From Oleispira sp036960605 (GTDB lineage: Bacteria; Pseudomonadota; Gammaproteobacteria; Pseudomonadales; Oceanobacteraceae), in assembly GCA_036960605.1 (NCBI GenBank), contig JBALXI010000023.1, forward strand, positions 1 through 64,000: a DNA stretch of 64,000 nucleotides, written 5' to 3'. Positions 54,701 to 63,333 of this stretch are shown here, one piece after another. The position numbers and the translations under genes are program-made. Each line of letters starts with the position of its first letter. Position 1 is the first letter of the stretch. The notes under the pieces were generated by a model, which was given only the letters and a program-made list of their open reading frames with translations, did not search any database and had not been told where the DNA came from.

Positions 54701-57700
54701 TTAGATGCAGATGACATTGTTAAGCAATGGTCACTTGAGCCAGAAAATACAGTTGCCTTATCTCAGTTGAATGACGAGCTGGTTCAGTTAATCGAAAGTG
54801 CAGAAAAAGCGGACATTTCTGAAGTCATAGAACTGGCCACCGTATTGAATGAGCTGTATCGCCAGATACTGGCATCGCCTACGATTTCAAATGTTCCAGA
54901 GTTAGTTGAGTGTTTGTTGGCAGCTCATGAATGTTTATTAAACATGATGGATTATTTAGCGGCTGGACAAAGCCTGTCGGTTGATAATGACGTCTTATTG
55001 CGAGTAAGAGATACGGTTGTAGTTTTAGTGAGTGCGACAGCAGAGCCAGAACTTGCTGAGCTTGCTGAGTTGTCATTTCTAGACGAAGAAATATTAATTG
55101 AAGAAGTCTCAGAACTCGTAATCGCTATTGAAGACGAAGATGAGTCGGTACCTATATTAGATTTAGGGCTTGATTCTGATGATGTGCCTGAACTCGAATT
55201 ACTGCTTGATGATTCCCAAGATTTTCCGTCTCTAGACGTCGCTGAGTTGCTAGCGGTCGATGAGTTACCCCAGCTAGCGATTGATGAGTTGCCGACATTA
55301 GCGATTGATGACTTGCCGACATTAGCGATCGAGAATACGGCGGCTGAAATTGATGCTGATGATGAAATCGATGCTGAGTTATTAGAAATATTTTTAGAAG
55401 AAGCTCAAGAAATTATGGAAGCTGCAGGCGTTGCGTTACAGCGCTGGCAGTCTGAGCCTGAGAACTTAAGAGATGTGGCTGAGTTACAACGTGAACTTCA
55501 TACCTTAAAAGGCGGCGCGCGAATGGCAGAGATGGCAGATGTTGCCGATCTTTGTCATGAGCTTGAATCAATATACGAAGGTCTACATGATGGTCGTGTG
55601 CAATTAAGAGACGGCTTAATTCCATTATTAAGCAGCTATCACGATATTCTAGATGACATGCTGGAACATATTCGCAACGGTCGCGAACTGGAATTAGACC
55701 CACAAGTCGTGGTCAAAATTCACGCGGTTGCAAAGGGTGCTGATCCGTTAGATGTGAATGCGATTGATGCCTCCGCAGATAAGGGGGTGGAACCGACTGC
55801 TGTTGATATCCCAGTGGAAGTGGTTAATAACGATGTGGTTTCATTGGATCTAGATGAAAGCGATCGTGAAATTCTAGAAATCTTCATTGAAGAAGCCCTA
55901 GAGCTTCAAGAAGAGCTAGATGCTGTGTTGCAAGAATGGCAGAAAACCCCTGAAAACTTAAGACCGACAGAAGAAGTTCAGCGAATTATGCACACCTTAA
56001 AGGGTGGCGCGCGCATGGGAGGGTTAACCGAAGTGGGTGATCTAGCCCATGAATTTGAAGCTTGGATGGTTAAAGCGCAACAAGGTGAAATCGAAGTCGA
56101 TGATGCCTTTTTTAGCGAAGTATTTCAGCGACAGGATGCATTAGCCAGCAGTGTTGATCGGGTAGCAAAATCGTTATCCGAACCGCAAGTTAATCAGCTT
56201 TTAGAACCTGAGCTAATAAGCACAGCCCCTGTGGCAGCCAAGGTAAATGATACAGGGGATACCAATGTTGTTCCGTTTAAGCGGAATGAAATAGATGCTG
56301 ACGAAACTGTAAAAGTTGCAAGTCTTCCGGTAGCGGTTAAGCAATTAACCCAGCTTGATCAAGAAGAGGCAGATAAGCCTCAACAGGGTCGTCGTGGTCC
56401 GCAAGAAATGGTCAAGGTTTCTGCAGACTTATTAGATAACCTGGTTAATCTTGCGGGTGAAACATCCATATCTCGTGGTCGCTTAGAGCAACAAGTTACT
56501 GACTTCTCATATTCCTTAGAGGAAATGGATTCGACACTTGAGCGTTTACGAGATCAGCTACGCCGATTAGATATCGAGACAGAGGCGCAGGTTCTATTCA
56601 GACAAGAGCGTCAAACTCCAAGCTACGATGATTTCGACCCATTAGAAATGGACCGTTATTCTCAGATGCAGCAGCTTGCGCGTTCATTGGTCGAATCAGC
56701 ATCCGATCTATTGGATATTCGAGAGTCGCTTAGTAATAAAACACGCGATGCCGAAACATTATTATTACAGCAAAGCCGAGTTAATACCGAGCTACAAGAA
56801 GGCTTGATGGAAACGCGCATGGTGCCTTTCCAGCGCTTAGTACCGCGTCTACGCCGTATCGTTCGTCAAGTTGGCCAAGAGCTAGACAAGCAAATTGAAT
56901 TTAAAGTGTTCAATGCCGATGGCGAAATGGATCGAACGATTCTTGAACGTTTGATCTCGCCATTAGAGCACATGCTGCGAAATGCTGTTGATCACGGTAT
57001 TGAAGATAAAGATGCACGAGCAAAAACCAATAAAGCGGCTCAAGGATCTGTTGAGCTAAGCATCTCACGCGAAGGCGGTGATGTGCTGGTTATCCTAAAA
57101 GATGATGGCCATGGTATTAATATAGAGGCAGTGCGTGCAAAAGCACTAGAACGTGGCTTAATTACGCAAGACAGTAAATTAACCGACATTGAAATCATGC
57201 AATTTATCTTGCATGCAGGTTTCTCTACGGCGCAGAAAGTGACTCAGATTTCAGGCCGTGGTGTTGGCATGGATGTAGTAAATAGCGAAATCAAGCAAAT
57301 GGGCGGAACGCTATTTATTAATTCAATACCTGGGCAGGGTACTGAATTCCAAGTACGCTTACCGTTTACGGTATCGGTAAACCGAGCATTGATGGTTAGT
57401 GTTGGCGATGACTTATACGCAGTACCTCTAGACAGTATTCAAGGTATTGTTCGAGTGCCGGTCAATCAATTAGAAGCACTTTATCAGCAACCTATTACTG
57501 AGCGTACATTCGAATACGGCGGAGCAGAGCACCGATTAGAATATTTAGGCACAATGCTCGGCACCGAAGCACAGCCAAAACTAGCGGGCCAAAAAATGCC
57601 GACGCCTGTATTACTTATTAAAGGTGATACTCCCTACGCGTTACAAGTTGATTCGCTATTAGGCAGTCGTGAAATTGTTGTAAAAACTTTGGGCCCTCAG

Positions 57701-58246
57701 TTCAGTAGTGTCATGGGTGTTTCGGGCGGTACTATCTTAGGTGATGGTAGCGTTGTAATCATTCTTGATTTACCAGCAATGATTCGTAGCCAAAGCAATA
57801 TCGAATACCAGCAAGCGATTGCATTGGATGCCATAGAAGCTGAAAAACGTCATGATCAGGAATTGCGCACCAAGCGTATTCTCGTGGTTGATGACTCAGT
57901 AACCGTTCGCAAAGTAACAACGCGTTTGTTAGAGCGTAATGGCTTTGAAGTGTTTACTGCGAAAGATGGTGTTGATGCCATTGCGACATTACAGGATCAT
58001 GTTCCTGATTTGATGCTGCTGGATATTGAAATGCCGCGTATGGATGGATTTGAGGTTGCGTCAGTGGTACGACATGATTCTCGCTTGAAGCATTTGCCTA
58101 TTATTATGATTACATCTCGTACAGGTGATAAACACCGCAATAGAGCTTTATCTATTGGAGTAAATGAATATTTAGGCAAGCCATTCCAGGAAGACAAGCT
58201 ATTAGCCAATATAGAAAAGTTATTAGCAGGTAGCGCGGAGAACTAG
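51734..58246 (+). CDS. chpA: ChpA, hybrid CheA-type kinase of the Pil-Chp system
   Basis: This 2170-residue hub kinase starts with a FimL-like N-terminal domain of about 530 residues. Four Hpt domains with canonical HTLKG follow (His710, His877, His1256, His1420), separated by acidic, low-complexity linkers. Then come a dimerisation and HATPase core (ADLLDNLVNLAGETSISRGR, NAVDHGIEDKDAR, GRGVGMDVV), a CheW domain, and a C-terminal receiver with Asp2097 in MLLDIEMPRMDGF. It phosphorylates PilG and PilH. P. aeruginosa ChpA is described with six Hpt plus Ser/Thr variants, so fewer canonical sites are seen here. GAGAGGG precedes the ATG. Confidence 0.96.
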   Translation: MSHDYIALEWVKGEIEETLQQAQQALEAYVENTQDRTRLKFCLSYLHQVQGTLQMVEFYGAALLAEEMEALAKVLAEGDVANEMDVLEVLMQAILQLPSYLEHIKVGRRDLPVVLLPILNELRAARGESLMSETALFTPNIEAPAALSTDELNKFNDPGFAPWLKKLRQMQQTAILHVLRGEQEALAIDYLHKVFTRLYKSLGKTPQGLVWLPALAFVEYLKTEESIPKSAKPLLRQLDAQLKQIQDQGIEVLNTPVPDELLKNILYYIAKSPLDTGAIAAVKKQFNLAAALPNDQELQAQRDALSGPDKETVGSVVTALIEEIAGLKEQFDQLVRGDDDREQSLASLMPTFKQLSDTMGMLGLGMPRRVLQEQQSNVARLIDQGSVSDAELMDTAGALLYVEATLNGMQAEGTLVETRPEDVSVSSAQKAVLHEARNVLEQVKDSVVEYIAKQWDATELEEAPHWLRSIEGSINMIPLPRAAKILEGAADFVEKQLIAEGLKAQWSVMDNFADILTSVEYYIERYSNSPQEADENLLHRAEIALSNLPGQTVTQDEILEVSATNTSDDLATALDQIDITDDIGLNAEVDLAATLDEAVEPEVNEIETVLPVAEIQAEEIAVEDASLDDLLDINLLDTVSVEPVVEHDSIVEVVPVAADIEEDDLIDDEIIEIFLEEAEEVLETLQESWPEYRQENTNTEAQSTVRRAFHTLKGSGRMVKAEVLGELAWSIENMLNRVIEQTINLDENACALIDQVIIHIPKLIENFRLRSAVSIDTASLMSYAESLSQGEDVNNFKSQFSTSVPAVEVEAVALEVETLEVEELSDDSEDSLLDDTLLEIFRSEVATHLEAVSDFITESQTTDFNNELSDQLQRALHTLKGSAHMAGISPIALIASPLEKLVKELRAYQIKNTPGLISLLVEGSALIQLGMEQLETNPIAPLPNEGEFLIKVAAMEQLFLAPISAGGRDRALPDPQQLAQFLTQGMDVLLDADDIVKQWSLEPENTVALSQLNDELVQLIESAEKADISEVIELATVLNELYRQILASPTISNVPELVECLLAAHECLLNMMDYLAAGQSLSVDNDVLLRVRDTVVVLVSATAEPELAELAELSFLDEEILIEEVSELVIAIEDEDESVPILDLGLDSDDVPELELLLDDSQDFPSLDVAELLAVDELPQLAIDELPTLAIDDLPTLAIENTAAEIDADDEIDAELLEIFLEEAQEIMEAAGVALQRWQSEPENLRDVAELQRELHTLKGGARMAEMADVADLCHELESIYEGLHDGRVQLRDGLIPLLSSYHDILDDMLEHIRNGRELELDPQVVVKIHAVAKGADPLDVNAIDASADKGVEPTAVDIPVEVVNNDVVSLDLDESDREILEIFIEEALELQEELDAVLQEWQKTPENLRPTEEVQRIMHTLKGGARMGGLTEVGDLAHEFEAWMVKAQQGEIEVDDAFFSEVFQRQDALASSVDRVAKSLSEPQVNQLLEPELISTAPVAAKVNDTGDTNVVPFKRNEIDADETVKVASLPVAVKQLTQLDQEEADKPQQGRRGPQEMVKVSADLLDNLVNLAGETSISRGRLEQQVTDFSYSLEEMDSTLERLRDQLRRLDIETEAQVLFRQERQTPSYDDFDPLEMDRYSQMQQLARSLVESASDLLDIRESLSNKTRDAETLLLQQSRVNTELQEGLMETRMVPFQRLVPRLRRIVRQVGQELDKQIEFKVFNADGEMDRTILERLISPLEHMLRNAVDHGIEDKDARAKTNKAAQGSVELSISREGGDVLVILKDDGHGINIEAVRAKALERGLITQDSKLTDIEIMQFILHAGFSTAQKVTQISGRGVGMDVVNSEIKQMGGTLFINSIPGQGTEFQVRLPFTVSVNRALMVSVGDDLYAVPLDSIQGIVRVPVNQLEALYQQPITERTFEYGGAEHRLEYLGTMLGTEAQPKLAGQKMPTPVLLIKGDTPYALQVDSLLGSREIVVKTLGPQFSSVMGVSGGTILGDGSVVIILDLPAMIRSQSNIEYQQAIALDAIEAEKRHDQELRTKRILVVDDSVTVRKVTTRLLERNGFEVFTAKDGVDAIATLQDHVPDLMLLDIEMPRMDGFEVASVVRHDSRLKHLPIIMITSRTGDKHRNRALSIGVNEYLGKPFQEDKLLANIEKLLAGSAEN

Positions 58247-58247
58247 T

Positions 58248-59273
58248 ATGCCTCACGCGAAGGCTGCTGCTAACGTCGGTATTATTGCTGATAATTTATT
58301 ACAGCAGCACCTATTAAAAACTGCGTTAATACATTTTGGCTTTAAGGTGATATTGACAACTGAGCCTAGTCGAATGAACGACAACCCGAGATTAACGGCT
58401 GAAGTCGATGCTTGGGTGGTGGATATTGTGGATGAGGATGCTGAACACTGTTGGCTAGATGATTTATTTGATGGTGATGTTCCTGTGTTATTTGGCATGG
58501 GAGAAGCTCCGCAAAGAAATTGTGAAAGTTATCCGCGTTGGGAAAAACGGCTCTTCGCAAAAATGAAAGAATTATTAGCCGATCATTCATTAACGATGGC
58601 TGACTCAAGTAATATTGCTGAATTTGAATTAGCTACGACTGAAAATTTCCCCCTTGCTTTACCTAATGTATTCAACAATGTCGAACTGGGCCGACCCGCA
58701 GAGCATGTGTGGGTTTTAGGCGCGAGCTTAGGTGGCCCCGATGCGGTGAAAGAGTTTTTAGATACTCTTCCTGAAGGGCTACCGGTTGGGTTCATTTATG
58801 CACAACATATTGATTCGCGCTTCCAAAAAGCATTAATTCAGACGTTAGGCCGACATGCCGGTATTACCATGGTGCCTTATAAAGAAGGCTGTCACATTAA
58901 TACGGGTGAAGTCATGCTAGCGCCAGTAGAGCATGAGTTTAGTTTTGACTACGAAGGGCGAACCGTGAGTAAAAACACACCTTGGCCTGGACCCTATGGT
59001 CCCTCAGTAGATCAAGTAATGCTTAACGTTGCTCAACATTTTGGTAATCGCGCACGTTACATTTTATTTAGCGGTATGGGTAATGATGGGGCAGAAGCCG
59101 CCATTAAAATATGCCAGAGGCCAGCAGTCATTTGGGCTCAAAATAGTGAGAGTTGTGCCAATAGTTCAATGCCTGATAGTGCTGTTGCAACAGGTCATAT
59201 TTCTTATACAGGAAGTCCGAGACAATTGGCCTTACAGCTGGTAAATTATCTTCAAACACGGTGGATGAAGTAG
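58248..59273 (+). CDS. chpB: ChpB, CheB-type methylesterase
   Basis: This enzyme removes methyl groups from PilJ glutamates. The 341-residue protein ends in a CheB esterase domain with catalytic triad Ser160 (LGASLGG), His187 (YAQHID) and Asp280 (GMGNDGAEA). The N-terminal part (residues 10-75) looks like a receiver but lacks the DD pair and conserved Lys, so control by phosphorylation is unlikely. It starts one base after the chpA stop. Confidence 0.93.
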   Translation: MPHAKAAANVGIIADNLLQQHLLKTALIHFGFKVILTTEPSRMNDNPRLTAEVDAWVVDIVDEDAEHCWLDDLFDGDVPVLFGMGEAPQRNCESYPRWEKRLFAKMKELLADHSLTMADSSNIAEFELATTENFPLALPNVFNNVELGRPAEHVWVLGASLGGPDAVKEFLDTLPEGLPVGFIYAQHIDSRFQKALIQTLGRHAGITMVPYKEGCHINTGEVMLAPVEHEFSFDYEGRTVSKNTPWPGPYGPSVDQVMLNVAQHFGNRARYILFSGMGNDGAEAAIKICQRPAVIWAQNSESCANSSMPDSAVATGHISYTGSPRQLALQLVNYLQTRWMK

Positions 59274-59275
59274 TT

Positions 59276-59749
59276 ATGAGTGCAGAATTAGTAACCCAAG
59301 ATGGTATCAGTGAAGTCGCAAGCTTGCTTATCCCTTTGAATGAAAAACAGCTTCTTTTACCTAACGTAACCGTGGCAGAAATTATTCCTTATCGCGCCCC
59401 TACGGTCATTAGTGATCATGCTGGCTGGTTACTGGGTCAGTTGGAATGGCGGAATGTTCATATTCCAGTGCTGTCTTATGAAATGCTTAATGGTTCGGCG
59501 ATGCCTTCTATCGATGGGGCTAGATTGGCAGTAATTAACGGCACGGGTTCAAATGTAAACCTTCCTTTCTATGCCATATTAATTCAAGGTATTCCAAAGC
59601 TTACACACGTTAAAGAAGATGATATCGTAACGGTAGAAGCGATGCATTCTGGGAAGTATGACGAAGTGGCCGTAAGCTTATACGATGAGCAAGCCATGAT
59701 TCCAAATTTAGAAATGATCGAAAATGAACTGTTAAGATATATTGGATAA
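59276..59749 (+). CDS. chpC: ChpC, CheW-like protein
   Basis: This 157-residue CheW-type adaptor is the second in the Chp system (LLIPLNEKQLLLPNVTVAEIIP, LGQLEWRNVHIPVLSYEML). In P. aeruginosa ChpC may link further receptors to ChpA. The ATG at 59276 lies two bases after the chpB stop. The overlapping ATG at 59261 is inside chpB and less likely. Confidence 0.93.
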   Translation: MSAELVTQDGISEVASLLIPLNEKQLLLPNVTVAEIIPYRAPTVISDHAGWLLGQLEWRNVHIPVLSYEMLNGSAMPSIDGARLAVINGTGSNVNLPFYAILIQGIPKLTHVKEDDIVTVEAMHSGKYDEVAVSLYDEQAMIPNLEMIENELLRYIG

Positions 59750-59753
59750 CCTA

Positions 59754-60497
59754 ATGAAACGTTTATTAGCCCATGTAGTTATGCTTTTCTCTTTTGTTAC
59801 ACTTTCCTCGGTGTCTTCAGCAGATGCCAGCGAAGATGTAAATCTTGCGAAAGAAATCATATTGTTCGAAGCGAATAGTTATCGGGTCGTCACTGAATTT
59901 AACGTCTATGTGATGCAAAAAGATAATTCCTCAGAGCAGCGTCTGTTTGATGTATTAGCAAAGGGCGATAAGTTAAGCGCCCTTTTCGCAGATCAATCAA
60001 ATGAGTTAGCGCCGAGTTGGTCGAAATATAGAAGTTTCGCATGGGAAAAACATAAGCATCAAAGTGGTGATACCTATGTGTTCAATGATATGCGCGCTTT
60101 ACATAAAGAATTATTAACTATTATTTCGGGTGTGAAAAAGAAAGTTAATAGTGACTTATTGCCAGCCAAAGATCTTTATAGAGTTAATGGCGTACTACTT
60201 ATTGAACAGCTCGCATCTGAATATTTAGAAATGTCAGCCGCTACTTTTGGCGCTTTTGGATTTGCGGGGAGTGAGCAGGCGATTCAAATTGAAGTACGAA
60301 GTGAAGCTTTTGAACGGGTCATTAGTGAACTGAATAAGTTATATAGTGAAGATGCCAGTAAATTGAAGGCCATTAAGAAAATAGCCCTACGCTGGAGATT
60401 TATTAAAGGTACCTTGCTAGCTTATAACGAGCGTTCAGCGCCATTTGCTGTTTCCAAAACAGTGGGTTACATACGTAAGCAGTTAGTTAAAATATAA
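59754..60497 (+). CDS. Exported helical protein at the end of the Chp operon
   Basis: I do not recognise this 247-residue protein. It has a signal peptide (MKRLLAHVVMLFSFVTLSS, cleavage near SSADA) and then mostly helical sequence. The segment around residues 25-75 (LAKEIILFEANSYRVVTEFNV) has the feel of a PilJ-type periplasmic sensor helix, which is inference. It starts four bases after the chpC stop, so it is probably co-transcribed, and could be a periplasmic partner of PilJ. A TTG at 59742 would add four residues. It is followed by a hairpin at 60597-60629. Confidence 0.7.
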   Translation: MKRLLAHVVMLFSFVTLSSVSSADASEDVNLAKEIILFEANSYRVVTEFNVYVMQKDNSSEQRLFDVLAKGDKLSALFADQSNELAPSWSKYRSFAWEKHKHQSGDTYVFNDMRALHKELLTIISGVKKKVNSDLLPAKDLYRVNGVLLIEQLASEYLEMSAATFGAFGFAGSEQAIQIEVRSEAFERVISELNKLYSEDASKLKAIKKIALRWRFIKGTLLAYNERSAPFAVSKTVGYIRKQLVKI

Positions 60498-60596
60498 ATA
60501 ATCGACGACCTTGAACTACAATAAATCTTGTTTCTCGTTCCTACACCATTAAATGATATTTGAACTAGTTCCTCATACAGCTATTGATTATTTTTG

Positions 60597-60635
60597 CATC
60601 TAGATAGTGAGTGCTTCATTATCTAGATGTTTGTT
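60597..60635 (+). terminator. Hairpin after the Chp operon
   Basis: CATCTAGATA (60597-60606) pairs perfectly with TATCTAGATG (60620-60629) around a 13-nt loop, followed by a short T-rich run on the + strand. It lies between the convergent Chp operon and the glycan genes. The long loop and weak T-tract make it a moderate terminator candidate. Confidence 0.5.
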
Positions 60636-60640
60636 ATGAA

Positions 60641-62062
60641 TCAACCTCTAATAGTTTCAATAATAGCGCTTATAACGTCACTCTTATTATCGATATAATC
60701 TTCAGGTGATACATATCCCCAGCCGGCTTGAACAGTTTTTAAGTTGTTTACCCATGAGCATTTAGAAATATGCTTTTTGGAATCATCAATGAATATAGCT
60801 CTAGTTATTGAGTTCTTTCTAATGTAATCATCCATGAAATAGGATTTACACCCAAACTCTTCATAGCTTGCAGTATCAAAAATATCAATCGATCGGCTTA
60901 AGCCATTAGTCTCTAATAATGCCAGAACAGTCTCTGCATCTTTTGTTGTTACAATAACAATATTGATATTGTTATTTATTAGGTCAATGAATTCATTTGA
61001 ACAGTCATATAGTGTATTTAATGACAGCCATTCATCCCAAAAATGGTTGCGGATAACTTGGCGAGTTGCAAAAAATGCACTTTGAAAAACCTTAGCATCA
61101 TGTCCAGCTTCATCAGGTAGATAACTGTCAAAATTCAAATCATTATTATCATCAATTGCTGTTAACAAATAATGATAGTTCCAGGCTGGACCAATCAAAT
61201 ATCGCTGAGCAAGAAAGCGGGTCGCATGTTCAGATGTTAAGTCTAATTCAGATAAGTTCTTTATTCTAAGTGAGGTTAACATTGCTATGGCATATGCTTC
61301 TTTTGCGGAATCAAAAATCACACCATCAAAGTCTAAAAACACAACACTATCCGAAAGGTGTTTTTCTTCTTTTGATTTATAGATGCCAATTAAATCACGA
61401 GCCATTTCGTAATCTTCATATTCATCAATGTCAATACCAGCAATTTTAGAAACGCAGGATTTAAACGGAGTAAGCCCTAATAAGTATTCTTTTTCTAACA
61501 TTAGTTCTTTCGGAGCCATATATAGGCCATTGGTAACTCTATATATATTTGGCAACTCTTGACTAATTGTATGCTCTTTAGTCGCAGAGTAATTTATAGC
61601 TTTATCGTCATCCCAAAAGTATTCTTTCAGTAGGTTGGCAGATACTAAACTATCATATTTACTGTTTTTTGGAATGACATGTTGCTTGTATTCTCTGAAA
61701 CCTTGTAAATATTCTTGAGGGCTCATTAGCGGAACCACGCAGGTTATCCATGCAATATGTTCATGAGGAATATCCTTTACTACACCGGTAATAACTTCAC
61801 TAAAAGAAGCCTTGTGCCCGTCTGCTAAATATTCGGCTCGATGGTGAATATTAACACCTTCTTGAGCCGCAATATTTTTTAATACTTCAGCTTCTGTACT
61901 GACATAGATATTTTGTCTAGGCATTACTTTTTTTAGCTGTCTTATTTTCCAAGCTAAAAGAGAGATATTATCCTCACCCACTTCTAGTAGTGCTTTTTGC
62001 GATACGCGAGAGCTACCAAGACGGACAGGAATCACTGCTGCCAAATCATAATCTTTATACAT
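60641..62062 (-). CDS. Acylneuraminate cytidylyltransferase-like / HAD fusion protein
   Basis: This 473-residue protein has two domains. Residues 1-225 resemble NeuA-type CMP-sugar synthetases (AVIPVRLGSSRVSQKALLEV, WITCVVPLM). Residues about 238-473 are a HAD-fold hydrolase with the nucleophile motif FLDFDGVIFDS (Asp244, Asp246), IVTTKD and FIDDSKKH. The combination suggests activation of a nonulosonic or Kdo-like sugar coupled to a phosphatase. The P-loop reads RLGSSR instead of the usual RxGSKR/RGGSKR, so activity is uncertain. The substrate is unknown. It lies in an AT-rich cell-surface glycan region on the minus strand. Confidence 0.75.
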   Translation of the reverse strand: MYKDYDLAAVIPVRLGSSRVSQKALLEVGEDNISLLAWKIRQLKKVMPRQNIYVSTEAEVLKNIAAQEGVNIHHRAEYLADGHKASFSEVITGVVKDIPHEHIAWITCVVPLMSPQEYLQGFREYKQHVIPKNSKYDSLVSANLLKEYFWDDDKAINYSATKEHTISQELPNIYRVTNGLYMAPKELMLEKEYLLGLTPFKSCVSKIAGIDIDEYEDYEMARDLIGIYKSKEEKHLSDSVVFLDFDGVIFDSAKEAYAIAMLTSLRIKNLSELDLTSEHATRFLAQRYLIGPAWNYHYLLTAIDDNNDLNFDSYLPDEAGHDAKVFQSAFFATRQVIRNHFWDEWLSLNTLYDCSNEFIDLINNNINIVIVTTKDAETVLALLETNGLSRSIDIFDTASYEEFGCKSYFMDDYIRKNSITRAIFIDDSKKHISKCSWVNNLKTVQAGWGYVSPEDYIDNKSDVISAIIETIRG

Positions 62063-62319
62063 GAATATGTTCCTAGTTAATAATAGTTATTATTGCTTAA
62101 GATTTAATAACAAGAAAGGGTGGAGTGATGAAATATTCAACCTTTTTACCGGCGTACTTTGGATAGATTCTTCACCTACTAGTAAAAATAGCGTTATCTA
62201 ACGAAAATCCAGCGAATACGTTCGATATACTGCAAATAAATAATTTGGATTTCGAAGGTGCAAATGTTCAGGATAAAAGAATATAGGGAACATGTCACAC
62301 CCCCCTGTATTCGTTAGAT

Positions 62320-63228
62320 CTATTGCCACTTTTTAATGGGTAGTATGCTCTTCAAGGCAGAACTTTCATGAGCAATTTGCAGTAATAAGTTGTTAGGTTT
62401 AAGCCAATGTTCATTAATCTCATTAATTACATCAATCATGGTAACCGGGTGTACGGACGTATCGACAGTCATGTGAAGAGCCTGCTGTGTCTTTAGGCCT
62501 TCTTTACTATTGTAGGTATAGTCTCTCATGTTGGGGTGCTTGCACCCCTTGGGAAGATCTTGCTCTGTATATGAATCGAAAAAGTAATCTGCACCAATAA
62601 GGTCTGCACCGAAAAACACGACTTCTTCATATTCTAGCGCAAGAGCAAAGTGAAGAATTCTAGCGAGGGAGCCTCTTCGATATAGGCCAACGTCGATGCT
62701 TTTATTCAATTCTTTCTTTTTAGCATATTCTAATGAGCGTGCAAAATCTTCAGTTGTATCACCAGGGAGGCTATAGCTAGTTTGAAAGTAGCTATTTTTA
62801 AGTAAATCATTATCCCTTAATTTATCTAAATCAAAGTATCTTTTTTCTTGATAGTGCCAAATTATTGGTACATCTTTAAAGTCGTCTGCTCGTTGAGCTA
62901 GGTTGTCAAATTTCAGAATGCTTAATGCTCTATGGCGTTCTTCATCTGTATCAGTTTCATAAAATAAGAAGGTAGGAATATGCTTATGCAAAATTGTATT
63001 GTTTAGACTGACACTGTCACAACTATTAATGAAATCCCATTGGCTGCTAGTAATATCATTAATACTTTTACCGCTAGCAAGAACACATAGAGTTTTAGAG
63101 GATTTATATGGAAGCATTTTGGATACAGAAAGGCCTTGAGCTTCTTCTTTTTTCATAAAATAATGAAGCTTGCTTCGGTTTTCAGTGATTTTTCTGTGAA
63201 TCTTTTTTGTTCTTAACCAAAATCTCAT
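62320..63228 (-). CDS. Unrecognised glycan-region protein (DUF115/sialyltransferase-like fold possible)
   Basis: I do not recognise this 302-residue soluble protein with confidence. LCVLASGKSINDIT followed by NSCDSVSLNN looks like the nucleotide-binding N-terminus of DUF115 and some sialyltransferase-type enzymes; VVFFGADLIGADYFFDS would be an active-site strand. It lies between an O-antigen ligase and a CMP-sugar synthetase-like gene, so a role in transfer of a CMP-activated sugar is plausible (inference). ATG 63228 has AGGA about 11 nt upstream; the frame extends to 63318 without a ribosome site. Confidence 0.55.
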   Translation of the reverse strand: MRFWLRTKKIHRKITENRSKLHYFMKKEEAQGLSVSKMLPYKSSKTLCVLASGKSINDITSSQWDFINSCDSVSLNNTILHKHIPTFLFYETDTDEERHRALSILKFDNLAQRADDFKDVPIIWHYQEKRYFDLDKLRDNDLLKNSYFQTSYSLPGDTTEDFARSLEYAKKKELNKSIDVGLYRRGSLARILHFALALEYEEVVFFGADLIGADYFFDSYTEQDLPKGCKHPNMRDYTYNSKEGLKTQQALHMTVDTSVHPVTMIDVINEINEHWLKPNNLLLQIAHESSALKSILPIKKWQ

Positions 63229-63333
63229 ATTAGTGTTTTCCTGATGACAAATTATAAATACAGTATTTATACTGTAATGAGCCTCGAAAGCTGTTTTTTT
63301 AAAAACAGTAGCTGCCAAGGCATTAAATCAATG

